From Phycomyces nitens (lineage: Eukaryota > Mucoromycota > Mucoromycetes > Mucorales > Phycomycetaceae): DNA of 64,000 nucleotides. The position numbers and the translations under genes were made by a program. Below, one piece after another: positions 24,798-37,006 of the stretch. Below the pieces are notes generated by a model. It worked only from the letters and a program-made list of their open reading frames with translations, did no database searches and was not told where the DNA came from. The first letter of the stretch is position 1; every line of letters begins with the position of its first letter. Location: the NCBI GenBank assembly GCA_022702545.1, contig JAHRBC010000006.1, positions 558,001 to 622,000 of the forward strand, given 5' to 3'.

Positions 24798-26093
24798 TTA
24801 TTGGCTGCCATTGGACTTTATCTTCCAGTCAAAGCTGTCTTCCATCGATGTCAGGGCAGCATCAAGGCTTGTCATACTGGTGCCTCTGCTCAGCCGGGCT
24901 GAAGTGGATCTCGGGCTGATGGGATTCCCGGGGCTATTACTGCGGCCATGGCTGGGGGTTCCACTTGTGGCCGATAGAGAAGGGCTTGTGGGGCCACTGC
25001 TGTTTATTCTTTGCTGATGGTGGCTATAGTCCAGTAATTCTGCCTGGGATAATCTGACTGATAGACGAGACGGACTGACTGCTGTCAAGGGAGGTGATGA
25101 TCCTGGACCCCGGGAATGGCTCATTGGGGTCAGGGAACGTGTGGAGTGGTAGGATCGCAAGGATGCTGGCCGTGAGGGCATTCTTGGCTGGTTTGATATA
25201 TTATGCTCGGCCAAAAACCGCTCCAGAAAATCAACCACTAGAGGCTCCTTCATCACCGACAGTTTGTATTCTTCAAACGTCTATTGGACAATAATCAGAT
25301 TTATGCGCCAATCAACTTGGTGTCTTACCAGTTTGCCATCGCCATCCACATCAAGGTCTTCAAACATACGCGTTACCATTCGATGGATTTCACTTGTTTG
25401 ATCTTCGTCTGAGAAGGTGTGGGACTTTGGACAGGTTAAACTCCGTCAAGACATCATTTCCTATTCATGCACCTACCAACTGCAACATCACCCGTTCAAG
25501 CTCTGGTTTTGTCAAGTGGCCATCGTGCTTTACATCGTAGAGCTTAAATGATACTATTGGCGATAGACACAAGATAAGCGATTGACATGAGATTGCGCAG
25601 GTCTTGTCTTACATGCCAGCTTCTCCTCTGGGTTGCCCTTCATAAAGATACTCAGGCCATCGACGAACTCACTGTCCTATTGATGAGAACTTGTGCCAAG
25701 GAACTCTGGTTGGCTTACCCGAATCCCAGTGATTTATTGTTATCGACGTCAAAGGCAGAATAAAGTCGTTTTAAAAACACATCGTCATTCGAAGACACAG
25801 AAGGCACATACTTTTTCACAGTCTTTATTTTTTTTATTATTTTTTATATAGAGAATTAGTAGAGCGAAGATGCCCAGGTGAAGAGTTACCTCTTTAAATA
25901 CGTCTTCTGTGATGCTGGTCTTCTTGGATTGCTGCTTTGAAGAAGCTGCTTCCAAATTGTGTCTGAAGTTGCTAATCTCTTTATAGGAAACTATATCGTA
26001 CAATGAGAATGTCGCAATCGAATGCTGGTATTCTTTCTTACAATGAGTTTTCTTGGCCAATGCCCGGTTCTCTTTGCTTTTGGTCTGGCCCAT
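24798..26093 (-). CDS. EF-hand calcium-binding protein with N-myristoylation motif and Ser/Pro-rich tail
   Basis: Spliced by eye into about 320 aa over eight exons. The start MGQTKSKE fits the N-myristoylation consensus (Gly2, Ser6, Lys7). An N-terminal EF-like helix (THFSYKEISNF) is followed by DVDNNKSLGFGE (residues 1,3,5,12 acidic/Asn, a plausible Ca site), DVKHDGHLTKPE (Lys at position 3, so possibly weak) and DVDGDGKLTFEE (canonical). This four-hand layout resembles calcineurin B, calcineurin-B-homologous protein and tescalcin, although those lack the extra ~150-residue C-terminal tail seen here, rich in Ser, Pro, Arg (SRPASLRSYHSTRSLTPMS). The tail is likely disordered and phosphorylated. 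Splices restore KSLGFGEFVDGLSIF, LALSFKLYDVKHD and GKLTFEEYKLSVMKEP. The gene could be a membrane-associated Ca sensor; its partner is unknown. Confidence 0.8.
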
Positions 26094-26179
26094 GGTGATG
26101 AATGTGGTGTAGGAAAAGGGGAATGCGAATAAGAAAACCCAAAGGTCAGCTGAGTTTTGTAAAGGGGATCTCACTGAGA

Positions 26180-29100
26180 AAATTGAAATTGAATGTTACT
26201 GCATTTCTGCTAGAGGCGCTTTACCAAAAATAATAATAATGATAATAATGGTAATAATAATAATATAATTATATACCAGCATTTAGGACAAGAGTCAATA
26301 TACATGCAATATATCTATATCTATATACATATATATAGTTTCTTTGGCAACAAACAAGCTCAAAGGCCTATTTAACGTGTTCACCATAGAAACCAATAGG
26401 CCCAACAATTGTCGACTTGGTATCCAGATCACAGGCGCTCACAAGCCATCTTTGTAGAAACATAGCCATCTTTATATTTTAAACCCCCAAGCTAAGTGTA
26501 ATATTCCAACCAAGCTTTCTGAACCCGATTTTTAGTATCTTTATCAAATGAACTACTTCATCTCATACAATTGTTTAAATAAACCCACTGGTTCCACAAA
26601 TCCAGTCTTGGTAAAGCACTCGAGGCATCTGCAGACCCCCATTATCATTGGAGAGATCCCAAAAAACCAAAATCACGATAATATATCAATGAAATTTTTT
26701 AAAGGTTAAAAATGACAAGATCAACTTTACAATTAAACTTGTGAAATTTCTTATGGTTGGCATATTGATTCTTTGTGTGTGATGCAGCAATCATGAATGC
26801 CTTTAATAATATATCCAATAGGTAGTACGTGTCATATATTACATATATATCTATATATCTCTATCTATATCTATATCGACACTGTCATTGGTTCAGATCC
26901 TTGGTAGCATTTCTATAGTCAAGTGTCGTGTTTATAGTACACAGAGTGGCTCTGTTAATGCCCATTAAAATAATTGGCCTTATTCTTGGCTTGAATACGT
27001 GCATGGCCAATAACCAGACATATTTTGAAAACCAGAATGAGAAAGATTTACAGACACATAGTAGTAAATAATGTTAAATGTGCTGTAGAGCGAATTAAAT
27101 TCGAACGATCAACTCAAAATTATCAAGATAATCAAACTATTATAGTCACCCCATTTAAAGAATTGCCTTTGTACCTTGCTAGAAGGCTGCGGTCAAAGGC
27201 TATGCCTTTTCCGAATGACATATACCTTGGCTCACAGTTTAGATATCAACCTATTTATTTTGAAAGCATACAGACAATAAAGGCCTTTAGATTGCTGATA
27301 TCAATACATTTCTTCTGGTTTGTGGTAGTATTGTTCTTTGCCATTATTCCCCTTTTTCTATCAAACATACCAAGTACTTTTTGGATTGTTTTTATTAAAA
27401 AAAAAGATCAATAATCAGGTCGCTTTGGTCCACAGCCGTCTTTTTTACAATCTTGCATGGAATAAGATACGAAATATACAGAGTATATAACTCCTCGTCT
27501 TGATTAATAAATATATGTTTGTATTTTCAGTGCTATTAATATACGCAAAAATAAAGGGCTCAAGATGATCTACTCAGAAGCAACTCTTGATAATCGCATT
27601 TCTTACACCTGTTTCAGATCCAACTCTATGTCTACATACAATAGCACCCTTATGATAGCCCTTGCGTCTCTCGTAGGTTTATTGATTGTGATTGTGATTG
27701 TGATTGTAAATATGGATACATGTAATCACCAAACAATATCGTTTAAATATCATATTGTTGAATTGGCATGATGTTTTATCTGTGTCTCGATTAAAATCAG
27801 GAAGTGTATTTTTGAATATTGATAATATTGCGCAAGTATATATGATTAAGTATTTCTTGTAAATTGTTTAAATCAGTCCCTATTGTAATTTAAATGATCA
27901 AAGTCAATTCATTTCATACTATACACAAAGTATCCCTCAACCCTTATTCAATATATCGTCCTATCATTCGGTGGTTTTTCTCAAAAAGGGCAAAAATAAG
28001 TCTCCTTGCAACCCTTGGTGATAATTTCTGATTGTAAGCAAACTCCCGGAAGCCTACAATATCCGTAGGGTATATTCTAGGTCAGGTACATGTACAAAAA
28101 AGTGCCACCGCATCCGAGAAGATTGCCTAGATAAATAATAGTAATATAGTATCTTGAAGACCCTTGCGGATCGTCTTTACCGCAAAAAGTACCCCCAAGC
28201 AAATGTTACAGTGTTGATCAGGCTAATTTAGACCAACATGTACATGATTGCACTCTACTTTGACCAGGTCTTATTCAAAGACCCAGTATTTTTTTTTAAA
28301 AAAAAACAATAGCAAAGAAAATATGTTCAATTGGATTAGTTTCTGGGCAATAATCTTTTGTTTTTTCATTACATTCCTAGTTCAAAAACCAACCTATTTT
28401 CTTTCTTTCTGCACAAGTGCATAGACAAATAAGACAAATAAACTTTGGAATAGAGAAATGTAGATTGGCATGATTTTGCATTGGCTAGACTTTTGTTGAT
28501 CTGGGCATTATTTGATCGTAACAATATACTTTATGATCCATATCCAAGCACCCTTTTTTTTCTTAACCAAAAAAAAGAGTGGGGTATTTAAACTAGTATT
28601 AGCTGAAATATGTAAATCCATCTAGATTGTCATTATTATTATTATTATTATTATTATTAAAAAAGAGTTGTAATATTACAACTGCTTTAAATATTTTGGG
28701 GATAATACTACAATAATGGCCACTTGCAAATCTGACATTTTTTTTTGGGTGGGCTATACAGGGTAAACAGCACCTTTTGACCATTGTTTATTATTATTAT
28801 TCTTATTATTATTATTATCCCTCTACCATATATCTGGACTCTATGTACCAACATCAAGGCACTGGTGTACTTTTAATGGTTAAATACTCATATTTACTTG
28901 TCGTTCAAATCAATAATCTTTATCAACTTGGCTCTATGCTTGGGCTCTAGAATACCAAGAACCTTAAAGCAGTACTGCATAGGGGTATACAGGGGATAAT
29001 GAATCTTACTACCAATACGTGTAATTGGATCTTGACTAGTATGTCATGCTCATCATGTATATGGTTGTCTCTATAAAAGAAACCTGCCCTTTTATCATAT

Positions 29101-30082
29101 GTTACATCGAGTGTCTTTTGGATCCCAACGTCACACCAAAAAGCCAAATTATATAGCCATTTTCTGCATATTGGGTTTTTCTGCATTTTCATCTAGGTAC
29201 CAATCGCCAAGGCCTTTAGCTATAGTGTCTGCGGGGGGAAATCATTTACATTTATGGCTTATTGGCCAGCCATGGATCAGTACTCCCTTGGCCTTCAAGG
29301 ACCTGGAACATGTCAAGAGAAGAGAATTGGGCAAAGGCACATTGATGTTTATTTTTTTTGGATCATTTGCATTCTCTACTCCTTTACACATGAATACTAG
29401 CCGATTTTAAAACCGAGTTACAGCAGTAAACTATTGATGTCAAGAATATTCGTTACGTAGTTTACAAGACTCCTTATCTGAATACCACTCCTTTACATAG
29501 TATACACAAAAACGTTGTACTCGAATATATTACTTGAATCGCGCACTATCTCTCTCTCTCTTTTTTAATTAATTAATTAGCATCTCCTCTACCAAGATTA
29601 GATTTTACTAGGAATACGTTTGCATTTTAGTCTCTTTACAGTCTTTATGGAGTATTATTATTATTATTAAAAAGGAAAATACTCGAGAACAATAATTATG
29701 TTTGGCAGTCAAGAGTATGGTTGCTTAGACACCATGTTGTCCTTTATTACAAACACCTTTATTATATTGCGTTTACCAGCCCAATTATCAATAGTTGCAA
29801 AGCATTAGTAGCATGGGCTTCAAAAAAATACGTCGACCACATATCCAATTTTATCAAAGCTTCTTCTTTTTGAATATAGACACTTTAATATCAATCAATA
29901 GGTCCAGATACTTGTGATGAAGTGTGCATCAAAGGCTCATTTATAGACCCACCCACAAGCAATTCTTTATGTTTATCTCTTTTTATTTATTTATTTATTT
30001 ATAGATAAAGAAGTCCAAGTGTGTGTGTGTGGTGTGTGTGTGTGTTTTAGCCTGTTATATACCTATAGCTTCATGACCATGT
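26180..30082. other. Gene-poor region with simple repeats and coding relics
   Basis: About 3.9 kb of AT-rich DNA. Holds TAA/TTA trinucleotide runs (for example 28634-28660 and 28788-28818), TA-rich tracts and a GT repeat near 30020. Open frames such as 27025-27414 have a skewed composition and no recognised domain. One frameshifted relic (28900-29400, minus) is listed separately. No tRNA or rRNA was seen. Confidence 0.45.
28900..29400 (-). pseudogene. Frameshifted coding relic of unknown family
   Basis: Minus-strand frames, read in sequence with two or more shifts, give protein-like text: LDENAEKPNMQK, then YNLAFWCDVGIQKTLDVTYD and AGFFYRDNHIHDEHD, then DPITRIGSKIHYPLYTPMQY and CFKVLGILEPKHRAKLIKII before a stop at about 28901. 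Each piece has low-bias, globular composition unlike the surrounding AT-rich DNA, which argues for a decayed gene or repeat-encoded protein. I do not recognise the family. An intron-split living gene is possible but no good donor/acceptor pair joins the pieces. Confidence 0.4.
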
Positions 30083-32560
30083 CTAATCAAGTTCAGTGCG
30101 TCTCCGTCTCTCCTTGCTCTTTTGACTGCGAGCAGTCTTTTTCTTCTTCTTGCCGGCCTCAAATGCACCAGCCATAGAATGAGGTCTGCCAAGATTATCG
30201 TAATCCTTGACCTTGTAAATTCTTACAATCCAGTTCTCAGATGTAAAGGCCTCATCAAGAACATTCAATTCAGGACCCTGAGCAGGAAGACGCTGCTGGC
30301 GAACACGATCCATGGGTTGCTGGCCATTGTAGAGCTCATGGAATCTGTAGTAGCTCATCTTGTACATCAGAGAGTTCTTCATGGCAGGAGATGCCTGGTC
30401 ATCAACTCTGTAGTCACCCTGAGGTGTAAAGTAGTCTGATTCCTTGATCTTGTCGGGCCAGACACCCTCGGCGATACGGATCATCCACAGGTACTTGTTG
30501 ATGTCATCACCAGAGTATCCCAAGAGACCACCAAAGATCACCAAGACATAGTCAACATCGTGCTGCTTCATAATCTCATACGAATCCTCTTCATTTGAAG
30601 ACATGGCACGACCGACAGTCGCAATATGGGTGTTGTTCCAGGTATTGTTATCCACAAGAGTAGGACGGTCAGCCATGCCTGCAATCTGGTAGCCGTAATC
30701 CCACCATGACATGATCTTGGCATCTTCCTTGGTGTTCTTACGCAACCAATAATATGCCTCTCTAAAGTCATCGATGATGTGCTGGGAACCGTCAGGGTTT
30801 CGGGATGCAAGGACAATAGAGGGGCTCGAGTATGCATTCGAGGTGACCCAGGTGCAATGCCAGACAAACAAAAACAAGAAGAATACAAAACTGCCAACCA
30901 CAAGCACTCGTGAGTCCCGGCTAAGGATGCCATAGTACTTCTTTTTATCACTCGTGCTCTTTGGTTTCTTGTCCTTGTTCTTGTCATCCAGACCATCCTT
31001 GGTCTCCTTGGTTTCCTTGGTGGAAGTCTTGGTAGTCTTTCCCTTTTTAGTTACAGTTGTCGTCTTTGTGATAGATGATGAAGTTGAAGATGTTGAAGAT
31101 GATGATTCTGTCAAGACAGCCTTATCCGACTCAATGCTCTTGGGCTTCTCGTTTGAAAAGTCCAGATAGGTGTCCAAGAGTGTAGATACAGTGATGCCGG
31201 CACAGATGCACACAACGGGCGTGAGTGTAAGCATCAAGCGAACCATAACACCAGCAAAGTAAGACGCAAAGATGCCATACACAATCACAAATACATGTTC
31301 ATCACGCAACTTTTGGAAACACAAGTAGATACCAGCAGGGAACAAGAAGATCAACATCTCGAGATCAAAGAAGAATGAGGCCCATGCGGTTGGCTGATGC
31401 TCTGATACAGAGGCAATGATGGGAATATGAATCTTGGCGTACCCAGTGTCCCAGAGGGAATAGAAACGGCCGGTCCAGGGAGCAATGAACCCACTCATGG
31501 TCAAGAGTACAAGAGCAGCAAAGCCAATTACAAAGGAACCAAAGACAAATGCCTTTAAAAGAACCTGGAACTGCTTTGCTGGCAAATGTCCACGCAATAG
31601 ATCAACAAATCCCATAATCTGACACAATCCAAACACACCTAGATGACATGATTAGGGCTAGATCCTAACAGACAAGGGCACTAAGGATGGCTTACCCAAA
31701 GCAGCCATGTGTTCAGAGGTACGAGTGGGCTGGAAGCCAACAAAGGGAATCTGCATGGACATCAGAGTGCCAAGCACATAAAACGTCGAGTAGGATACAT
31801 AGACACGGCTAGAGAATCTGCCCATCAGCATCAAGACAAACACATGGAGAGGAATGATGTTGATAATGAATACATATCCACCCCATGCTGCAACCATGTA
31901 AAAGTAAAAGAATGCCGAGAGTGAGGCCCACAAGGCTGATCCTGTCTTGAGGGCTTTGATCCAGAGGAAGAATGTGAACATTAACAAAAAGATTGCAATT
32001 GCCTCGTTATCGTATGAGCCTGCGACTGAGCGGGAGATGTATCCAGGAGCAATGCCGATAAAGGCGGCTGCAAGTAGACCAGCAGACGAATCCTTCAATT
32101 CGGTGGTCAAGAGGTAGGTTGCATAGGCAGTTGCACCTGAAAATACAGGAGCTAGCAATACACACACATTGCGAATGTCGACTGGGAAGTTGAAGAAATG
32201 GAGAATGTTGTGGATCACGGCAGCCGTGACCATGAGACCAGGGTAAACTGTGCCGCCTACGACGCGTCCAAGAGGATACCATGAACGGTCATCGAACCAA
32301 TTCCAAAACTCATAAAAGCCATCCTTTACAAGCATCTGAGTAGCACGATAGTTGAACCTATGGATTTCAATGAGCCGCCTGGAATCAAGAAAGTAGTATA
32401 AAAAAAAAGAGAAAGGGGTTTACCATGGGTCGAATTCGTGAATGACTGATTCGTAACGCACAATACTAAATAAACGAGATGAAAAGGCAGCCCCGGCAAT
32501 TAAGCCGAGAATGGCCGTTTTCAGCAGTGTCTTTTGACTGCTGACATCCAGCATAGACAT
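30083..32560 (-). CDS. STT3: Oligosaccharyltransferase catalytic subunit STT3
   Basis: Catalytic subunit of the ER oligosaccharyltransferase, transferring the lipid-linked glycan to Asn in N-X-S/T sequons. Three exons: 32560-32424, 32357-31696 and 31638-30083, about 784 aa. Splices restore [20 protein letters not shown], where the first acidic motif sits, and [11 protein letters not shown]. The [14 protein letters not shown] segment carries the second acidic motif. The lumenal catalytic signature is [20 protein letters not shown] with [17 protein letters not shown]. Multiple hydrophobic helices occupy the N-terminal two thirds. Between the last membrane helices there is a low-complexity Ser/Thr/Lys-rich loop of about 70 residues (roughly 31150-30945) ahead of [17 protein letters not shown]. 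The C-terminus is basic ([18 protein letters not shown]). Start at 32560 is the upstream of two closely spaced Mets. Confidence 0.95.
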
Positions 32561-32924
32561 CGCAGTTGTATGTTTGGGATGTGATGAAAGGGGAAGCAGG
32601 AAGGGCCAAGGACGGGCATTGAAGAGGCGATGATTTCCCGTCTCCATGTGCAGTCCTCCGATTGGACAGCAACAACGTGTTACTGGCCATGAACGCGTTT
32701 GGCATGACAAAAAGACAATAATATTTATCTCTCCATCTCTTTCTCTTATTGGCATAGCATATGGAAATAATAATAAATAACAAAAAGTAGAAGTGGTAAA
32801 CAGGAAATACACGATAAGAAACTAACATTGGAAAAGAAAAAGAGGAAGGAAGCAAGACACCTGGACGAGCGATCGACGTTTTGTCTTTTTTCTTTTTCTT
32901 CTTCTTCTTCTTCTTTTGTTGTCG
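32561..32924. other. Intergenic spacer (STT3 promoter / PP2A-B 3' end)
   Basis: About 360 bp between two minus-strand genes. No gene recognised; a CTT repeat lies at about 32898-32915. It should hold the STT3 promoter and the terminator of the upstream gene. Confidence 0.45.
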
Positions 32925-34700
32925 TTATTCACTATTCAAAGGAGTCAGTACAAAAGAGACGGTTAGCCTAGGTACTCACGTAAAGATAAAGAGGTTGTTT
33001 GTGGCAGCCACTGCAATGGAGTTCTCGTGAGGGTGCCAGGACGCATGAAGGATCTTTTTGGTAAAGTCCATCGAGTCATTCATCATCCCGTTCTTGGCCC
33101 CTCCTCGTGCCATTGTCAGCTTGTTCTTGGCTGATCCAAGACGTTTGGCCTTGAATGCATTTTTGTCTGCCTCGAGAGCAATGTCAGTCTTGCCCTCTCG
33201 ATCATAGATATGGAATGTGTTGCTATATGATCCTGTGAGGACAGATCTAGGAAAGAATGGTTAAATGGTTTGCCAATTTGGTCTCCTTTGGATGCTTACT
33301 GTCCATCTGCACTAAAGTTGCACTCAAACTTGTCAAAGATACAGTCGTTCTCATATAAATCACACAGCTTGTTTCTCAATTGGTCGTGGATCTGGATGGT
33401 CTGAACAGGTCGGTTGTCCATGTTGATATCCCAGATCTTTAGGGTAAGATAATCCCTCGAGAGAATATATCGACCATCCTGACTAAACTTGACATCCGAT
33501 ACAGAAGATATGATCTCGGAAAAGAATGATCGGTTGGCAGGATCCTCTGCCTCTTCAAACACTAATCGACTGTCAAAGGCCAATCCAAGACTCTTTCAAT
33601 GTTACCTTTGGCATGCTGATCGCACAACGCAGACTGACGCATGTCACTAAGCTTAATGGATCCCTTGCTGGAACTGTACATAAACACATTGCACTGCAAG
33701 GGATGGAATTCTGCTGCAGTAATGACCTCTGTCAGCTCCTCCATGTTTGCTGGTTTGATATCCACAATGTCTGACAAGAAACGTTATAACCTCATTCATA
33801 TCATATCCTGGCCATCTTTCTTACTGAAGCTCTGGTCAGAAATATCCATATTCCAGAGGTTGATCCTCAGGTCGTCGGCCGACAGATACGTCTCGCCATC
33901 AGAGTTTGTTGATATAGAGTTGATGTGGTAGGCATGGGCTAAAAAGGTATTCTCGATCAATAAGTCGCCCTAACACATCTCTGGATTCATACCATTTGCA
34001 TAGACCTTGCGAGGCACAGCAGCCACAATTGTATCTCGGTGAGTAAGCTTGGGTACTCTCAGACTAGGCTGAGTAATCCCAGGCCCAACTGGACTCTCGG
34101 ATACAACCCGAAGAGACTTCTCAAACACCTTCCAGAGCTTGATGGTCTTGTCTGCAAATCCAATATGTGGATCAGATACCACTCACAACTCTCCAAACGT
34201 TTGTGTTTGTTTTTACCATTAGTCGACAATAGGAAATGTGCCGAGTTTTGCCTCTTGCACCATTTGATCTTGTTGATCTTCTCTTCAATCTCCAAACTCT
34301 TTAGATAGTCGAATTCTGCTTCGTGTGATTGGAACTCGGTATGGAATTTGTATTCGCACCCTTTTTTCTATATACCACACAATCAGAAAAGACTAATCCA
34401 AACCCTCTTTACTTACACTTTCATTGCGCTCAAACAGCACGACTCTTCCGCCCTTGTCTCCAGTAGCCAGATAGTCTCCGGTTGGGTCAAACTCGACAGT
34501 GGTGATGATATCAGCTACAGACGCGAAACAGTTGGTCATCACAAAACATCTACAATCCTATCTCTTGGGAGAGAGAAAGAGAAAGAGAGAAATAGCCTCC
34601 AGTCCTTTTTGAATCCAGTTGCTTTACCTTCTGTGATATCATCCGAGTCTCCCTTGTCGCCAAAGCATTGGGCAAATTTCCAGTTGTGGTCTTCGCTCAT
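32925..34700 (-). CDS. CDC55: Protein phosphatase 2A regulatory subunit B (PR55 type)
   Basis: WD-repeat B subunit directing PP2A to substrates, acting in mitotic exit, cytokinesis and morphogenesis. Begins [18 protein letters not shown]; splices then give [169 protein letters not shown] and [20 protein letters not shown]. These are near-invariant PR55 sequences. At least eight exons with short introns. A GTGAGT donor just after the last Phe codon and an AG acceptor at 32932 would give a final exon ending FTE; reading straight through instead ends FT with a TGA at 32976-32978. Divergent from CBF5. Confidence 0.94.
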
Positions 34701-35324
34701 TTTATAAAGTGTGTAATTGATGTTATTGTGCACCGATGGAAAGCCTCTCTAGAGATGCACGCTCCTGAAAAATATTCTATAGTTTGCGAGCGAGGGGAAG
34801 CGTGTGTTGAAGGTCCGCCTCACAACAGGGTATCCGACGTCATTCAAACATCCTAATCGAGCCAATCATAGACTCTGGAATCCTTTTTCATGCTTCATTA
34901 CCAACTCTTCACTTGCAAGAGGTGGCTGTGGCTCTGTGTAACACTATCAGAGCCCTCATTGGACGATCCAGAAAGGCGAATGCGCAGGCATGGCAACGAG
35001 ATCAATTCACAAGCCTTTAAGCACAAGAACGCTCGCTATAGCCAACCCCATGTCCCCCCCAGACTATAGGAGCCTGCTATATTACTATGCCAGTTGTCGC
35101 TCTGTTTCCGTCTCCACCACCACCACCGCATAACTTACTCCCATGCTATCCAATTGATTGGCTCATATCCCTTGCTTGCCAGTCACCGCTCATTTAGGCG
35201 TGGTGTGCAAGTGGAGCCTGAAAGCAGTCATTGTGGCTTGGTCCTCCGAAAAATTCCTTCACAGGCTGAAAAGGGACCAAGTTTCCCGTCTGTCAAACTT
35301 TTGTATTTTCCAGACAATTGCGAC
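34701..35324. promoter_or_regulatory. Divergent intergenic region (PP2A-B / CBF5)
   Basis: About 620 bp between two divergent start codons; should contain both promoters. Noticeably less AT-rich than other intergenic DNA here. No named element recognised. Confidence 0.35.
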
Positions 35325-37006
35325 ATGGCTGACGAAACAGTGATCAAGCCAACAGCCGTGACACCTGCCATTGACACCTCAAAGTGGCCTCTTCTTTTGA
35401 AGGTAAAAACAAAAACGCAATCAATGAGAAAAAGCCAGGCAGGACTGACAGATAGATCGCCTCTTAGAACTACGATCAGCTCAACGTCCGTACTGGTCAT
35501 TACACACCCATCCCCAATGGTTGCTCTCCATTGAAGCGTCCCCTTAACGACTATGTTCGTTATGGTGTCATTAACCTTGACAAGGTAAGCTTTAACTAGA
35601 TAATTGTATCCGAAAAGATACTTATTTTTTGTCAATTAGCCCGCCAACCCTTCCTCTCACGAAGTTGTTGCCTGGGTTCGTCGTATTCTTCGTGTTGAGA
35701 AGACTGGCCACAGTGGAACTTTGGATCCCAAGGTCACTGGCTGTTTGATCGTCTGTGTTGACCGTGCCACCCGTCTTGTCAAGTCCCAGCAGGGTGCTGG
35801 TAAGGAGTACGTGTGTGTCCTCCGTCTCCACGAGGCTCTTGAGAGCGAGAAGAAGTTGTCACAGGTAAGGCATTAAGGAATAAAATTAGAGCGATTGGGA
35901 GGGGGGATCAAGATTATTTATTTATTAATTAATTTTTATGGTTGCGTGCGACTTTAGGCTATCGAGACCCTTACTGGTGCTCTCTTCCAGCGTCCTCCTC
36001 TCATCTCTGCTGTCAAGCGTCAGTTGCGTGTACGTACCGTCCACGAGAGCAAGCTTCTCGAATTCGATAACGACCGCCACTTGGCTGTATTCTGGGCCAG
36101 CTGTGAGGCTGGTACTTATATGCGTACTCTCTGTGTGCACTTGGGTCTCTTGTTGGGCGTCGGTGGCCACATGCAGGAGCTCCGTCGTGTGCGCTCTGGT
36201 GCCATGTCTGAGAACGTAAGTAATTGCATTTAAGCGAAAAGATATGTGGAGCAAAAAAGGGCTAATTGGAAGCTTTTTAATAGGATGAGATTGTCACAAT
36301 GCACGATGTCATGGATGCTCAGTGGTTGTATGACAACAACAAGGACGAGTCTTACCTCCGTCGTGTTGTCCGTCCTCTCGAGACTCTCTTGACTGGTTAC
36401 AAGCGTGTCGTTGTTAAGGACAGTGCCGTAAATGCTGTCTGCTACGGCGCCAAGCTCATGATTCCCGGTCTCTTGCGTTACGAGAGCGGTATCGAAGTCA
36501 ATGAGGAGATCGTTCTGATGACCACCAAGGGTGAGGCTATTGCTCTTGCCTACGCACAGATGACCACCGCTGTCATGGCCACCTGCGACCACGGTGTGGT
36601 TGCCAAGGTCAAGCGTGTCATTATGGAGCGCGACACATACCCCCGCCGCTGGGGACTTGGCCCCGTTGCCTTGGCCAAGAAGAAGCTCAAGACTGAGGGT
36701 AAGCTCGACAAGTTTGGTCGTGTCACTGAGGAAACTCCCGAAGTATGGAAGACTGCCTACGTTGACTACACCAACAACCCCGATGGTAAGGACCTTGCTC
36801 CTACTTTCGGTAAGCCTTCCGAAGCTGCCATTGCTGCTGCCGGAATTGCCCCCAAGATCACTGCTGTCAATGTCGCTGCCAAAGACTCAAAGTCCTTGAA
36901 GCGTGCTGCTGATGATGAAGAAGTTTCTGAACCCAAGAAGGCTAAGAAGGAGAAGAAGGAAAAGAAGGAAAAGAAGGAGAAGAAGGAGAAGAAGAGCAAG
37001 GATTAA
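35325..37006 (+). CDS. CBF5: H/ACA snoRNP pseudouridine synthase (dyskerin/Cbf5)
   Basis: Catalytic component of H/ACA ribonucleoproteins, converting uridine to pseudouridine in rRNA and snRNA, in the nucleolus. Five exons: 35325-35402, 35468-35584, 35640-35864, 35958-36215 and 36284-37006, about 466 aa. Visible regions: the dyskerin-like N-terminus ([20 protein letters not shown]), the TruB catalytic loop [20 protein letters not shown] with the nucleophilic Asp in [44 protein letters not shown], then a PUA domain ([20 protein letters not shown]). The C-terminus is the typical Lys/Glu-rich KKEKKEK nucleolar tail. The dense C-rich codon choice (GGT, CGT, CTC, TCC) compared with neighbours suggests high expression. 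Identity is firm. Confidence 0.97.

Noticed and set aside
27025..27414. 129-aa ORF in the 26-30 kb gap
   Set aside because: Biased hydrophobic composition, no domain, no promoter or homologue recognised; insufficient support.
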